Shown: positions 35,223 through 44,957 of the stretch, piece by piece | How positions within the stretch are numbered: the stretch's first letter is position 1 | Layout of the letters: every line of letters begins with the position of its first letter | Source of the DNA: JAKAGZ01 sp964412105 | GTDB lineage: Bacteria > Bacteroidota > Ignavibacteria > Ignavibacteriales > Ignavibacteriaceae | Direction of reading: 5' to 3' | Length of the DNA stretch: 56,770 nucleotides | Assembly: GCA_964412105.1 (NCBI GenBank) | Contig: CAYPNM010000020.1 | Coordinates: forward strand, 1-56,770 | Notes under the pieces: model-generated | Told to the model about the DNA's origin: nothing | Database searches by the model: none | Seen by the model: the letters and a program-made list of their open reading frames with translations, nothing else | Position numbers and translations under genes: made by a program

Positions 35223-38200
35223 TTAGTGCGCATCCGTTATACCCCCTGCTTCCAATTCTTCCAGTTTCTTTTTCCCATAAGCAATTTTTGTTATGGTAAT
35301 AAATAAAACCGGCACAATGAATATAGCCAGCATTGTGGCAGCCAGCATACCCCCTATAACAGTCCAACCGATTGTCTGCCTTGCCTGCGCACCTGCTCCG
35401 GTTGCGAAAGCTAAAGGAGAAACACCAAGTATAAAGGCTAAGGAAGTCATTAATATAGGACGTAGACGAAGCCGTGCAGCAGCTGTTACAGCTTGCAATA
35501 GCGGCATTCCATGGTCAACACGCTCTTTGGCAAATTCAACTATCAAAATAGCATTTTTAGCAGCAAGCCCTATTAACGCTACTAGTCCAATTTGTGCATA
35601 AACGTTATCGCTTAAGCTGGGCTGCAGAAAAAGTGCTAAGATAGCTCCGAACGCAGCAATTGGTACGGCAAACAATACCGAGAAGGGAATTGACCAGCTT
35701 TCATATAAAGCAGACAAGAATAGAAATACAAATAAAAGCGATAAACCGAATATTGCAAATGTGCTGCTGCTGGCATTAATTTCTTCCCTTGATAAACCTG
35801 AGAAGTCATATCCATAGCCTGAAGGCAGCACCTGAGCAGCTACTTTACGAAGTGCTTCTATTGCCTGGCCGCTGCTGTAACCTTGCGCAGCACCTCCATC
35901 TACCTGCGCAGAACGGAACATATTAAAGTGGGAAACTACCGAAGCACTTTGCGTTATTTTATAGTTTATTAAAGTGCTTAATGGTATCATTTGGCCTGAT
36001 GAATTTCTTACATAGTAATCCGACAGGTCGTGTATGGTTGATCGGTAATTGGTATCTGCCTGTGCAACAACATGAAAATCTCTTCCGAATATTGTAAAAT
36101 CATTTACATAACTGCTGCCTAACAATGTTTGGATTGTACTGTATACATCGGCTATATTGATTCCTAGTTTTGCACACTTATCTCTATCCACCCTTAAATT
36201 GTACGCTGGTGTATTTGCTGAAAAGAATGAAAACACATTTGAAAGCTCAGGTCGTTTGTTTGCAGCAGCAACAAATTCATGCACTACATTTGCAAACTGC
36301 TGAATATTGTCGGTGCTTTCCTGTTGTTCCAGTTCAAAACTGAAGCCACCTGTCGTACCCAAACCAGGAATTGCAGGCGGCGCTATTACGATTACGTTTG
36401 CACTTTTTATTGCAGCAAATTTTCTTCTTAATGTTGCAATCATAGCATCTAATTGAAGTGATTTGCTTGTACGTTCTCCCCACGGCTTAAGTTGAACAAA
36501 AATAGTTCCGCTGTTGGATTTACTTGCAAAGTTAACTACGTTTATTCCGTTTATTGCTGCAAAATGCCCTATCCCTGGTGTCTCTTGCAAAATAGACATT
36601 AATCTTTTTATCACATCCAGGGACCTGGCTGTGGAAGCCGCTTCTGGCAGCTCATAAGTTATATACACTCTTCCTTCATCTTCTCTGGGTATAAAGCCGG
36701 TTGGCTTATTCATAAATAGTACTACCGTGCCGGCATAAACAAGTATTAATATTATTAAGAAGTACGGAGCAACTTTTATACTCTTCTTTACACCTTCTAC
36801 ATAGGAACCGGTCGTTTTCTTAAACCATTCGTCAAATTTAAAGAAGAATTTATTTAAACCTTTGGAACTCTTAGACAGGTGTGTAGGCTTTAATATTAAC
36901 GAACACAATGCCGGAGTTAAAGTCAATGCAACAAATGCAGAAATTAATACCGATACTGCAATTGTAATTGCGAACTGCTGGTATAATTTACCTACGATGC
37001 CAGGGATGAATCCTACTGGAATAAATACTGCCGCAAGTATTAATGCTATAGCTACAACCGGGCCCGAAATATCTTTCATTGCTTTTGATGCCGCCTCTTT
37101 AGGCGAAAGATGTTGATCGTCTATATAGTGATGAGTTGCTTCCACCACAATTATTGCATCATCGACCACAATTCCTATTGCTAGTACAAAGCCGAACATT
37201 GTTAATGTATTTATTGTAAAGCCCAGCGGAACGAAAAAAGCAAATGTTCCTATTATAGAAACGGGAATAGCTAAAATCGGTATAATGGTTGCACGCCAGT
37301 TTTGAAGGAACAGGAATACTACAAGCACAACTAATCCTAATGCTTCCAGCAAAGTAATTAATACTTCGTTTATGGACTCCCGTACAACTGAGACAGCTTC
37401 GAAAGGTACCCCATAATCGACATCTATTGGGAAAGATTTTTTAATACGATCCATTTCTTTATACACACCGTCTGCAACTTCTAGCGCATTGCTTCCAGGT
37501 GCTTGGAATATTAATAGGAAAGATGCCCTTTCCCCGTCAATGTAGGAATTGTTTGCATAGTTAACTTTACCAAGCTGAATGCGTGCCACATCTTTTAGGT
37601 ATACTTCCGAACCTGTCTTGGGATTAACCTTTACTATTATATTTCCAAACTGTTCGGCTGTGCTCAATCTGCTGTTAGTAAATACGGTATATTCAAATGT
37701 TTGTTTGTTGTTTTGCGGAGGAGCGCCTACAGTACCTGCTGCTATTTGAAGATTTTGCTGTGCTAGTGCATTAGTCACATCTGTTGCTGTTAAACCTAAT
37801 TGCGCCAGCTTATTCGGGTCAAGCCAAATGCGCATACTGAAGTCATCTGCGCGCACAAAAGTATCACCTACACCAGGCACACGCAGCAATGCGTCCTTAA
37901 CAAAGATGTTTGTATAGTTGTCAAGAAAAGTTATATCATGAGTATGCTTGGGTGAATAAATGGCAACAATCATTAATATACTGGAAGTACGCTTTCTTGT
38001 AGTAACGCCAAGCCGTTTTACCATGTCCGGTAGTTGAGGCGTTGCTATGCCTACACGATTTTGAATATCCATAGTTGCAACATCTGGATCGGTCCCTTGA
38101 TTTAGTACAACGCTTATGGAGGATTGTCCGCTGCTTGTGCTGTTGCTCGTCATGTAAGCCATTCCGGGTGTGCCGTTTACCTGTGTTTCAATCGGCGTTG

Positions 38201-38387
38201 TAACTGTTTGTTCGACTGTCGTTGCATCCGCTCCGGTAAAAGCCGCTGATATTCGTACTGTCGGAGGAGTAATATCCGGATATTGGCTAATAGGCAAATT
38301 AAAAATTGAAAGTGCGCCGACTAGAACTATTACAAGTGAAATTACAATAGCTGTTACCGGTCTTTTTATAAATGTATCAGCAATCAT
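35223..38387 (-). CDS. RND-family multidrug efflux pump, HAE1/AcrB type
   Basis: A 1054-residue inner-membrane pump of standard AcrB length. The N-terminus MIADTFIKRPVTAIVISLVIVLVG and the LPISQYPDITPPTVRISA segment are typical of HAE1 proteins. TM4 carries GIVVDDAIIVVE with the proton-relay Asp pair. Large periplasmic loops follow TM1 and TM7, and the second half closes with VALIGLAAKNAILIVEFAKE and MTSLAFILGVSPLAFATGAG. Driven by proton motive force, it expels hydrophobic drugs, detergents or dyes through the adaptor and TolC-like channel encoded just upstream (32 and 1146 bases). Substrate range cannot be inferred. Confidence 0.96.
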   Translation of the reverse strand: MIADTFIKRPVTAIVISLVIVLVGALSIFNLPISQYPDITPPTVRISAAFTGADATTVEQTVTTPIETQVNGTPGMAYMTSNSTSSGQSSISVVLNQGTDPDVATMDIQNRVGIATPQLPDMVKRLGVTTRKRTSSILMIVAIYSPKHTHDITFLDNYTNIFVKDALLRVPGVGDTFVRADDFSMRIWLDPNKLAQLGLTATDVTNALAQQNLQIAAGTVGAPPQNNKQTFEYTVFTNSRLSTAEQFGNIIVKVNPKTGSEVYLKDVARIQLGKVNYANNSYIDGERASFLLIFQAPGSNALEVADGVYKEMDRIKKSFPIDVDYGVPFEAVSVVRESINEVLITLLEALGLVVLVVFLFLQNWRATIIPILAIPVSIIGTFAFFVPLGFTINTLTMFGFVLAIGIVVDDAIIVVEATHHYIDDQHLSPKEAASKAMKDISGPVVAIALILAAVFIPVGFIPGIVGKLYQQFAITIAVSVLISAFVALTLTPALCSLILKPTHLSKSSKGLNKFFFKFDEWFKKTTGSYVEGVKKSIKVAPYFLIILILVYAGTVVLFMNKPTGFIPREDEGRVYITYELPEAASTARSLDVIKRLMSILQETPGIGHFAAINGINVVNFASKSNSGTIFVQLKPWGERTSKSLQLDAMIATLRRKFAAIKSANVIVIAPPAIPGLGTTGGFSFELEQQESTDNIQQFANVVHEFVAAANKRPELSNVFSFFSANTPAYNLRVDRDKCAKLGINIADVYSTIQTLLGSSYVNDFTIFGRDFHVVAQADTNYRSTIHDLSDYYVRNSSGQMIPLSTLINYKITQSASVVSHFNMFRSAQVDGGAAQGYSSGQAIEALRKVAAQVLPSGYGYDFSGLSREEINASSSTFAIFGLSLLFVFLFLSALYESWSIPFSVLFAVPIAAFGAILALFLQPSLSDNVYAQIGLVALIGLAAKNAILIVEFAKERVDHGMPLLQAVTAAARLRLRPILMTSLAFILGVSPLAFATGAGAQARQTIGWTVIGGMLAATMLAIFIVPVLFITITKIAYGKKKLEELEAGGITDAH

Positions 38388-38419
38388 TTCCTATCCTGCT
38401 CTGAATTACTTCCTGAATA

Positions 38420-39514
38420 TTATTTCTTATCATTGCCGGACTCTCCGAAAGATGCAGGTACTACAGGGGATCCGTTTCTTAGCTTCTGAACGCCTTCAGT
38501 AACAATTTCTTCACCGGGCTTTAATCCGCTTTTTACTATTACCATATCATTATTAATTGTCCTGCCTATTTCAATTCTCTGCTGTAACACCTTATTATCT
38601 TTATTTATTATAAAAACAAAATACTCTCCCATTTCCACTGTAACTGCTTTATAAGGAATAATAATGCTTTTGGATGTATTGTTATTCAATACTCTTACCT
38701 TACACGTTAATCCCGGCTTTAACAGGCCTTTAGGGTTTGGGAATTCCAGACGAGCAGTAATCGTTCCGGTTTGAGGGTCTACTGCACGGTCCAATAAAAT
38801 AATATGCCCTGGATAAGGATAAATGCTTTGATCGGGTAAAATTAAAGTAAAGGTTGAATCACCTCTTGTATCTTTTCTATGCAATAAATCTGTAAATCTA
38901 CTTATTAGCTTTTCATCAACTGCAAAATCAACTGCCATTGGATTATCTGAAGAGATAGTATTCATTAAAGTTTGACCAGCAACAATTGCCGAACCAAGCT
39001 TTACTTGAGAAATGCCTATTGTGCCGTCGAATGGTGCATATATAACGGAATTTTGAAGGTTTGTTCCAATTGCATTAAGATTGCTCTTCGCAGCATTTAG
39101 ATCGGCAAGGGCATGATCAAGAACCTGTTTAGCAATGGCATCGTGCTTTGCAAGTTCCTTATAGGTATCGTAATCCTGTTGTGCTTTTTCCAGATTTGCT
39201 TTAGCTACATCATATGCACCTTTATACTGCTGCTCTTCAATTGCATATAACTTCATCCCTTTGGAAATGTGCTGTCCATCTTTAAAATAAATATTAGTCA
39301 GATAGCCTGATACTTCCGGTCTGATTTCAACTTGGTTTAGAGCTGTTACCGTTGCCGGATAGGTAGTATAATAAGAAGCTTTTTCCAGCCCAACAGTGTA
39401 TGCTGTAACCTGAGTTGGAGGAAATTTAGGAGCTCCGCTGTTATTACCTCCGCACGAAACAAACAATGTTGAAATTAAAGCTGAAAAGCTAAAGAGAATT
39501 AATTTATTTTTCAT
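38420..39514 (-). CDS. RND periplasmic adaptor (membrane fusion protein)
   Basis: A 364-residue lipoprotein-type adaptor. The signal peptide ends STLFVSCGGN (lipobox FVSC, acylated Cys around 21). Recognisable domains: barrel-sandwich halves with EVSGYLTNIYFKDGQHISKGMKL and IYAPFDGTIGISQVKLGSAIVAGQ, a helical hairpin between them (AYDVAKANLEKAQQDYDTYKE), and beta-barrel/membrane-proximal parts with LLDRAVDPQTGTITARLEFPNP. It links the AcrB-like pump to the outer-membrane channel. It lies 32 bases before the pump and 19 bases after the TolC-like gene. Confidence 0.95.
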   Translation of the reverse strand: MKNKLILFSFSALISTLFVSCGGNNSGAPKFPPTQVTAYTVGLEKASYYTTYPATVTALNQVEIRPEVSGYLTNIYFKDGQHISKGMKLYAIEEQQYKGAYDVAKANLEKAQQDYDTYKELAKHDAIAKQVLDHALADLNAAKSNLNAIGTNLQNSVIYAPFDGTIGISQVKLGSAIVAGQTLMNTISSDNPMAVDFAVDEKLISRFTDLLHRKDTRGDSTFTLILPDQSIYPYPGHIILLDRAVDPQTGTITARLEFPNPKGLLKPGLTCKVRVLNNNTSKSIIIPYKAVTVEMGEYFVFIINKDNKVLQQRIEIGRTINNDMVIVKSGLKPGEEIVTEGVQKLRNGSPVVPASFGESGNDKK

Positions 39515-39533
39515 TTTAGTTTAAGTTAAAATT

Positions 39534-40850
39534 TTAATATTGTATTGTGCCTAATGCTTTTTGCAGATCCAGCTTACTGATTAAAACCTGATAAAGTGCA
39601 TTCAGATAATTAACCTGTGTGGTTTTCAAATTCGATTCCGCTGTTATAACATCCAGGTATGTCTTTATACCTGATTTATATTGAAGCTCAATTATATTAT
39701 ATACATCTTTTGCGAGTTTAAGATTGTCTTTCTGAACACGGTAATTATTTAAACTACTTTTATAACTGCCCAGCGCCTGAATGTATTCGGTACTGATTGA
39801 ACTTTCCAGTGCCGATTGGTCGTAATCTATCTGCTCAAGTTCCAGTTTTGCCTGCTCAACTTCCTGAAATCTTTTGCCCCCTTGGAAAATAGGAAAAGAT
39901 AATTGCAGGCCGACGTACGAATTGGGAAAACTCTGATTATACAATTCTGAAAACCTGTCGCTCTGGTAATTCAGGTTATATTGCCCATAAGCAGATAATG
40001 TTGGCAAAAAATCCCATATATAATAATGAAGATTTGCCTTCTGCAGTCTTCTTTGAGTTTGAAGGAGTTTGTACTCGATTCTGTTCTGATAGTTTAACGG
40101 TATAGTAGTATCAAAGGAAACCTCATCTTCCATTTTCACCATATTATAGTTTAAATGCAGTTCGCTTTTTGGTGGATATCCCATTAGCTGTTTCAAATTT
40201 GCAATGCTTGTTTTCAATTGTTCCTGATTCTGTTTTAATTCAGCTTCAGCATTATTCAATGCAATAGTAGCCTGCATATAATCAGTTTTATCCACTATGC
40301 CCCCTTTATATTGATTATATGCATCTTTCTGCGCCTGCACAAGCCGGGCAATATCCTGGTCAATAAGATCAATCTGATTTTGAGTGAGCAATACGGAATA
40401 ATATGCTTTACTGACGTTGACAATTACATTTATTTTATTGGTGGCTGTAGACTGTGCTGCCTGTTCCCTTACATCTCCTGCGCTGGTTGCGGCCAGTAAA
40501 ACGTCTCTGTTGAAAATATTCTGTGTAACTGCCAGTTGTCCGTTTGAAGTGTTGATGGAGCCAATATGCACCTGGTTTCCCTGAAATATCGAAGTAGGCT
40601 GCTTATAATAATGCTGGACATTAAAGTTTAAAGTTATCTGCGGAAACCAGTCAGCAAGCTTCGATTTTATTTCCTGGTTAACTATTTGTTCATTCAATAA
40701 AGATTGCTGCAATGATGGCTGATGTGCCAATGCATATTGCACACAATCCTGTAAAGAAGCTTCCTGTAAAAGTGTATCTGTATCTGATTGTGCTTTTAAA
40801 CTAATACTAAGAAAAATCAGGATGAAAATTGCAAAGGAAGTTTTTTTCAT
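39534..40850 (-). CDS. TolC-family outer-membrane efflux channel
   Basis: A 438-residue exported protein with a signal peptide (SISLKAQ). It has long amphipathic helices of the TolC repeat, such as LQDCVQYALAHQPSLQQSLLNEQIVNQEIKSKLADWFPQITL, GGIVDKTDYMQATIALNNAEAELKQNQEQL, and the second-repeat counterpart VYNIIELQYKSGIKTYLDVITAESNL. The barrel strands include GLQLSFPIFQGGKRFQEVEQAK. It forms the trimeric exit duct for the downstream adaptor/pump. It is first in the operon; the 533-base upstream gap should contain the promoter. No local regulator gene (TetR/MarR) is adjacent. Confidence 0.95.
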   Translation of the reverse strand: MKKTSFAIFILIFLSISLKAQSDTDTLLQEASLQDCVQYALAHQPSLQQSLLNEQIVNQEIKSKLADWFPQITLNFNVQHYYKQPTSIFQGNQVHIGSINTSNGQLAVTQNIFNRDVLLAATSAGDVREQAAQSTATNKINVIVNVSKAYYSVLLTQNQIDLIDQDIARLVQAQKDAYNQYKGGIVDKTDYMQATIALNNAEAELKQNQEQLKTSIANLKQLMGYPPKSELHLNYNMVKMEDEVSFDTTIPLNYQNRIEYKLLQTQRRLQKANLHYYIWDFLPTLSAYGQYNLNYQSDRFSELYNQSFPNSYVGLQLSFPIFQGGKRFQEVEQAKLELEQIDYDQSALESSISTEYIQALGSYKSSLNNYRVQKDNLKLAKDVYNIIELQYKSGIKTYLDVITAESNLKTTQVNYLNALYQVLISKLDLQKALGTIQY

Positions 40851-41263
40851 AAAACAAGTAAATTAATCAAGCATTTTTTTGTTTATAAGACAAATCTAAT
40901 TTAGTAATAGTTTAATAAACCAGTCAATAAAAGATTTTGGTATCTGTACATTCATCAAAATTTACTTGATAATATTGGAATAAATTTTTAGCAATATTTC
41001 ATTAAATATTAACAATATCAGAAGCAACACTCCAAAATCAAATTCAATACCTTTCCTTCATTTTCACAATGCAGGCTGTTAAAAGCAAAATGTTGAAAAG
41101 AGGGACCTACTTGTTACGATAACAAATAAAATCCTGATTAAATTCCCGTTATGACGACAAAGATTTACTCTTTATAATTAAGCTATAGGCTTTTTCCCTT
41201 CCAATGGTAAAGGAATAATAAAGAATCGCAACGCAATTTTTAGAAGGATGATAATTCCTTAAA
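40851..41263. other. Intergenic region upstream of the efflux operon
   Basis: AT-rich sequence between the efflux operon start and the terminator-like hairpin at 41264. No open reading frame of note was found. A short palindrome GTTACGATAAC lies near 41114 and might be a regulator site for the efflux operon, but it is single and not compelling. Confidence 0.45.
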
Positions 41264-41300
41264 ATTTCTCAACCCAGCAGATAGTGGGGGTTGGAGAAAT
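41264..41300 (-). terminator. Hairpin terminator downstream of the TerB-like gene
   Basis: Arms ATTTCTCAACCC (41264-41275) and GGGTTGGAGAAAT (41288-41300) pair with one bulge around a 12-base loop. Read on the minus strand the stem runs into TTTTAAGG. It lies about 84 bases beyond the stop of the gene at 41384-41842. Confidence 0.55.
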
Positions 41301-41383
41301 GATAATATGAATAATCGTGGTTTTCTCACTGGTCCAATTCTGGCAAACTATTTCCCGAATTAACCAAAAGGCGAATTAAAACT

Positions 41384-41842
41384 TTAGTGAACATAAACCG
41401 CTTTTTTGTATGAAGGGACTACATGTTTTGGCAGTTCAAATTCTTCATTGTACCCGGAACTGAAATTATCAAGATAATTCTCAAGCTCAATAAAAAACCA
41501 CTGTTTGGAAATCCTGTTCCTGATTGCTATTGCCATCAGCCACTCAATTTGTTTAAGTGTTAATGTATCATTGATAAAAGCTAATTTGATGCCGTCTTTC
41601 AAAAACAATTCAACTACAGCGCAGTTGGAAAAAAGAGGAACCTCTGTTTTAACATATTTATTATTAACAAGATCATTGATCGCAGAATCAATAAAATCAT
41701 GGTTAAAACCTAAAAAGCGGCCGATTTTTTTAAGTAAGGTTCTTTGTCTTTGATTTATTTGTTTCTCCCTGCTGATAAGTACTAACAGACCCCTGAAATA
41801 ATTGCTGGTATCTAAAGGATTTATTCTCATACTACTCTCCAC
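41384..41842 (-). CDS. Hypothetical all-helical protein, TerB-like
   Basis: A 152-residue soluble protein without signal peptide. The central part, REKQINQRQRTLLKKIGRFLGFNHDFIDSAINDLV, and the second stretch TLTLKQIEWLMAIAIRNRIS look like the repeated helical units of TerB/tellurite-resistance-like folds (a helix ending near an Asp-containing turn, then GF/GL). The family is a guess from pattern. No catalytic residues are recognised. It stands alone with its own terminator-like hairpin. Its preserved length and clean frame support a real gene. Confidence 0.65.
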   Translation of the reverse strand: MESSMRINPLDTSNYFRGLLVLISREKQINQRQRTLLKKIGRFLGFNHDFIDSAINDLVNNKYVKTEVPLFSNCAVVELFLKDGIKLAFINDTLTLKQIEWLMAIAIRNRISKQWFFIELENYLDNFSSGYNEEFELPKHVVPSYKKAVYVH

Positions 41843-42077
41843 GGTTTATTGAGCATTGGGATCCGGGCTATTAATTAGCATTAAAGAATAGTAGAATTAT
41901 AAAATCATATACCTTCCTCGATAAAATTTTATTAATGGTTTTTAATTTCTTGAGATACTTTTGTACTTAAATTAAATTATTTTTGTTCCCAATCAAGTAA
42001 TAAATAATTACCTGTGATTAATAATATATTCAGATCAATAATTTTTATTTGGTCAACAGAATTGAAGTATACGCGCT

Positions 42078-42317
42078 TTACTTTCTGTAAGAAGTTCCGT
42101 CACGATAAAAATAATTTCTTCCTGAAACCTGTATCCTGGCATAATTTCGCATTGGATGAATAGGTCTTACCATTTCAAGTCTCGGAACATTACTACGCCA
42201 TTCGATTCCCCTTCCTCTGTGCTGGCCAAAAGTCTTTGAGGAGAACATAAGAACAGTACTTAGGACCAAAGTAAATATAAGGGCGGCATTTTTACCATTT
42301 TTTATTATTGCTTTCAT
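42078..42317 (-). CDS. Small exported basic protein with DUF6515-like C-terminus
   Basis: A 79-residue protein from the ATG at 42317, chosen because AGGAAATTAT directly precedes it; an upstream ATG at 42335 lacks such a site. Residues 1-32 form a signal peptide (NAALIFTLVLSTVLMFSSKTFGQ). The mature part is about 45 residues, rich in Arg, His and Tyr (HRGRGIEWRSNVPRLEMVRP), ending SGRNYFYRDGTSYRK, which resembles the small YYYRDGxYYR repeat of DUF6515-type proteins. Function unknown. It is a stand-alone gene. Confidence 0.6.
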   Translation of the reverse strand: MKAIIKNGKNAALIFTLVLSTVLMFSSKTFGQHRGRGIEWRSNVPRLEMVRPIHPMRNYARIQVSGRNYFYRDGTSYRK

Positions 42318-42534
42318 ATAATTTCCTGAAAACATTTTTTAATTGTGTTAAATATTATAATGAATTTGACATCATACTTTATTATATAGTTTAATTAATT
42401 CCAGGGTATAATCTTTTACACTATTGTAGAATTAGCCATAAGTATTTAATAATTAAATATCTATAAGTCTGATTTTCTTTAATTAACATTTAACAATTGA
42501 AATAATCATTAACCAAAAATCTTAAGGAAATTAT

Positions 42535-43257
42535 ATGGAAACAATAAACAAACCGGATACTTCAAAACGCGTTTGCTTTATATGCAACTCAAAAATAGAA
42601 TTACAGCCATCAGCTGTAGTTAGGCCCGCAATTTCAAATTTAATTAAGGAAGAACATCCTGCGTGGGGAACGGGATTGTTTATATGTCATAAAGACCTGG
42701 CTGCATACCGTTACAAATATTTTAAATCAATACTGGAATCCGAACGAGGTGAATTATCTACTTTAGATAATGAAGTGCTTGAAAGTCTGAAGAATCATGA
42801 AACAATTTCTGAAGACGTTTCACTCGAATATAGATCAAAGCTATCTTTCGGGGAAAGACTCTCTGATAAAATTTCGGCATTTGGCGGAAGCTGGAAATTT
42901 ATAAACCTTTTCTTGCTGGTACTTCTTTTGTGGATATTGTTAAATTCATTTATTCTAATTAATCATAAATTCGATCCTTATCCTTACATTCTTTTAAATC
43001 TTGTTTTGTCTTGCATCGCAGCATTACAGGCACCTGTGATTATGATGAGCCAGAACAGACAGGAAGCTAGGGACCGTATGCGTTCTGAGAACGACTACAA
43101 AATCAACCTTAAATCAGAGTTGGAGATTAGACAGCTTCATTTAAAAATAGATCATTTGCTTAGCAGCCAATGGGAAAGGATGGTGGAAATACAGGATATC
43201 CAGATTTCCCTTATAGAAGAGTTGCGAAAGAAGGACATTAGGAGAAATAAAGAATGA
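42535..43257 (+). CDS. DUF1003 domain membrane protein
   Basis: A 240-residue protein with two central transmembrane helices (FINLFLLVLLLWILLNSFIL and ILLNLVLSCIAALQAPVIM), the SQNRQEARDRMRSENDYKIN segment and the QLHLKIDHLL region characteristic of DUF1003. The N-terminal part carries CFICNS (CxxC) and a later FICHKDLAAYR, which could make a small zinc site. The C-terminus is a long charged helix. Family well defined, function unknown. It is monocistronic with about 200 bases of upstream sequence. Confidence 0.85.
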   Translation: METINKPDTSKRVCFICNSKIELQPSAVVRPAISNLIKEEHPAWGTGLFICHKDLAAYRYKYFKSILESERGELSTLDNEVLESLKNHETISEDVSLEYRSKLSFGERLSDKISAFGGSWKFINLFLLVLLLWILLNSFILINHKFDPYPYILLNLVLSCIAALQAPVIMMSQNRQEARDRMRSENDYKINLKSELEIRQLHLKIDHLLSSQWERMVEIQDIQISLIEELRKKDIRRNKE

Positions 43258-43543
43258 ATCATAATTATCTCTATGTCAGGTCAAAATCAGCTCCCTTCTA
43301 ATGTTTAATATTGATTTGGTAAATATTAGGCCATTTATTTTTACAAAGGGATAAATAAATCTTTGATTTATTATTACCATCATTTAATTGATATATTTCT
43401 GAAACTAAAGCTTAAATAGCTTGTCTAATTTTATCGGTAGCGAATAGTAAATAGTACAGGAATTTGTAGTCTAAATTCTGTATCAACCCATGTCTGTTTT
43501 AAGACAGTATACTTAAGGATTTTTATACTTTTATATTATTCAG

Positions 43544-44602
43544 ATGAATAAGCTGATCGATAAAGTTTCGGAATTAAACAAGCCTCTTCTTTTCATTTTA
43601 ACAGTGCTGATATTACTGTTAATAGGATTTCTTGACCTAATCACAGGGGTTGAAGCTTCTATTTCAATATTTTACCTGATACCCATTGCAATAAGCTCCT
43701 GGTTCCTAAACGAATGGATGGGTTTATTTATTTCATTATTTAGTTCGATAGTCTTTTATTTAGCTGATTTACTGGGATCTCCATCTTACCGGCACCCGCT
43801 CACACCATACTGGAACGCACTGGTAATGCTTGGTACATTTATTCTTTTTTCAAAACTTCTTTCGGAACTTAAAAAAGTAATGGAAAAAGAAAATATTATG
43901 GCCTTGCAAACACAGCAAAGCTTGCTTCCAAAGAAAGATCCCGTGGTCAGTGGCTTCAGCATATTGTCCATCTGGCAGCCGGCAAAAGCTGTAAGCGGCG
44001 ATGGTTATGATTTTATACCTCTAAATGAGAACAAGCTGGGTATATCACTTGCAGATGCCTGCGGACACGGCTACCCTGCTGCGTTATTGATGTCGAATTT
44101 GCAGGCGTCCTCTCGTATAATAGCAGATAAGCATCGATCACCTGAAAAGGTATGCAATAACCTTAATAAAATCATTACCGGCTATGAAATAGACAATAAG
44201 TTCATCAGTTTTTTTTATGGTATATTGGATACTAAAAACAAAATATTTGTTTATTCTAATGCAGGCCATCCTCCCCCTATCGTCCTTCGCAGCAATGGCG
44301 ATATTCTTTACCTTTCACGCGGAGGATTATTATTTGGAGTAAATTCTGAAGCCTCATACGAACTGGATAAAGTTCATTTGGAAAAGGGAGATAGAATTTT
44401 TCTCTTTACAGACGGTATAATTGAAACGAGAAACTCTGCGGGGGAAGAATTTGGTGAAGGACGGTTGATAGAGTTGCTTAAAGAATGTTTTAGCCTACCC
44501 ATTATTAATTTTAGGGAAAGGGTGCTTGAGACAATTAATCAGTTTGGAAATGGAAATATCGCTGATGATATTACTTTACTGGTGGTTTCTGTAAATAATT
44601 AG
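43544..44602 (+). CDS. Membrane-linked SpoIIE/PP2C-type serine phosphatase (RsbU-like)
   Basis: A 352-residue protein. Residues 1-110 contain four hydrophobic stretches (LFILTVLILLLIGFLDLITG and others) resembling a DUF4118-like sensor region. A short coiled linker precedes the phosphatase domain (about 125-350). PP2C metal motifs are SGDGYDFIPL, SLADACGHGYPAAL, FLFTDGIIETRN and ADDITLLVV. Such proteins dephosphorylate anti-sigma-factor antagonists (RsbV type) in partner-switching cascades. No anti-sigma or antagonist gene lies nearby, so the target is elsewhere. It stands alone. Confidence 0.88.
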   Translation: MNKLIDKVSELNKPLLFILTVLILLLIGFLDLITGVEASISIFYLIPIAISSWFLNEWMGLFISLFSSIVFYLADLLGSPSYRHPLTPYWNALVMLGTFILFSKLLSELKKVMEKENIMALQTQQSLLPKKDPVVSGFSILSIWQPAKAVSGDGYDFIPLNENKLGISLADACGHGYPAALLMSNLQASSRIIADKHRSPEKVCNNLNKIITGYEIDNKFISFFYGILDTKNKIFVYSNAGHPPPIVLRSNGDILYLSRGGLLFGVNSEASYELDKVHLEKGDRIFLFTDGIIETRNSAGEEFGEGRLIELLKECFSLPIINFRERVLETINQFGNGNIADDITLLVVSVNN

Positions 44603-44693
44603 GAATAGAAGCCATATAATTTCAGAGCGGATATATCAAAAAATCATCAAATTAGTTAGATTTGTAAACCATAATTTAACTGTATGAGGATTT

Positions 44694-44957
44694 ATGCGGA
44701 CTATCTACTTAAGGAAAGAAGATAAAAACGGCATCAGGAAAGTATTGCTCGATATGCCGTACCTTTCATCACACAAAATAATAAGATTTCCAAAATATAA
44801 ATTTGAAGACGGCTTGTATCTGCTCACGAAGCCAAAGAAAGCGAATGATATAGAAAAATACCACCTGACAAAAGATAAAATTAAAAAAGAAGACGAGAAT
44901 TTTTATTATTTCAACTTCCCCTTCAAAGCCGATGAAGTAGAAGATTATGCTAATTGA
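44694..44957 (+). CDS. Hypothetical protein
   Basis: An 87-residue protein, strongly charged (Lys-rich with Asp/Glu), without signal peptide or membrane helix. It shows alternating strand-like pieces (RTIYLRKEDKNGIRKVLLDMPYL, FEDGLYLLTKPKKANDIEKYHL, FYYFNFPFKADEVED). I recognise no family. Support for being a gene is modest: clean frame, plausible amino-acid composition, 91 bases after the phosphatase in the same direction, so it may be co-transcribed with it. Confidence 0.5.
   Translation: MRTIYLRKEDKNGIRKVLLDMPYLSSHKIIRFPKYKFEDGLYLLTKPKKANDIEKYHLTKDKIKKEDENFYYFNFPFKADEVEDYAN

Noticed and set aside
35149..35367. 72-codon frame overlapping the end of the RND pump
   Set aside because: Shadow of the pump gene and of the terminator region.
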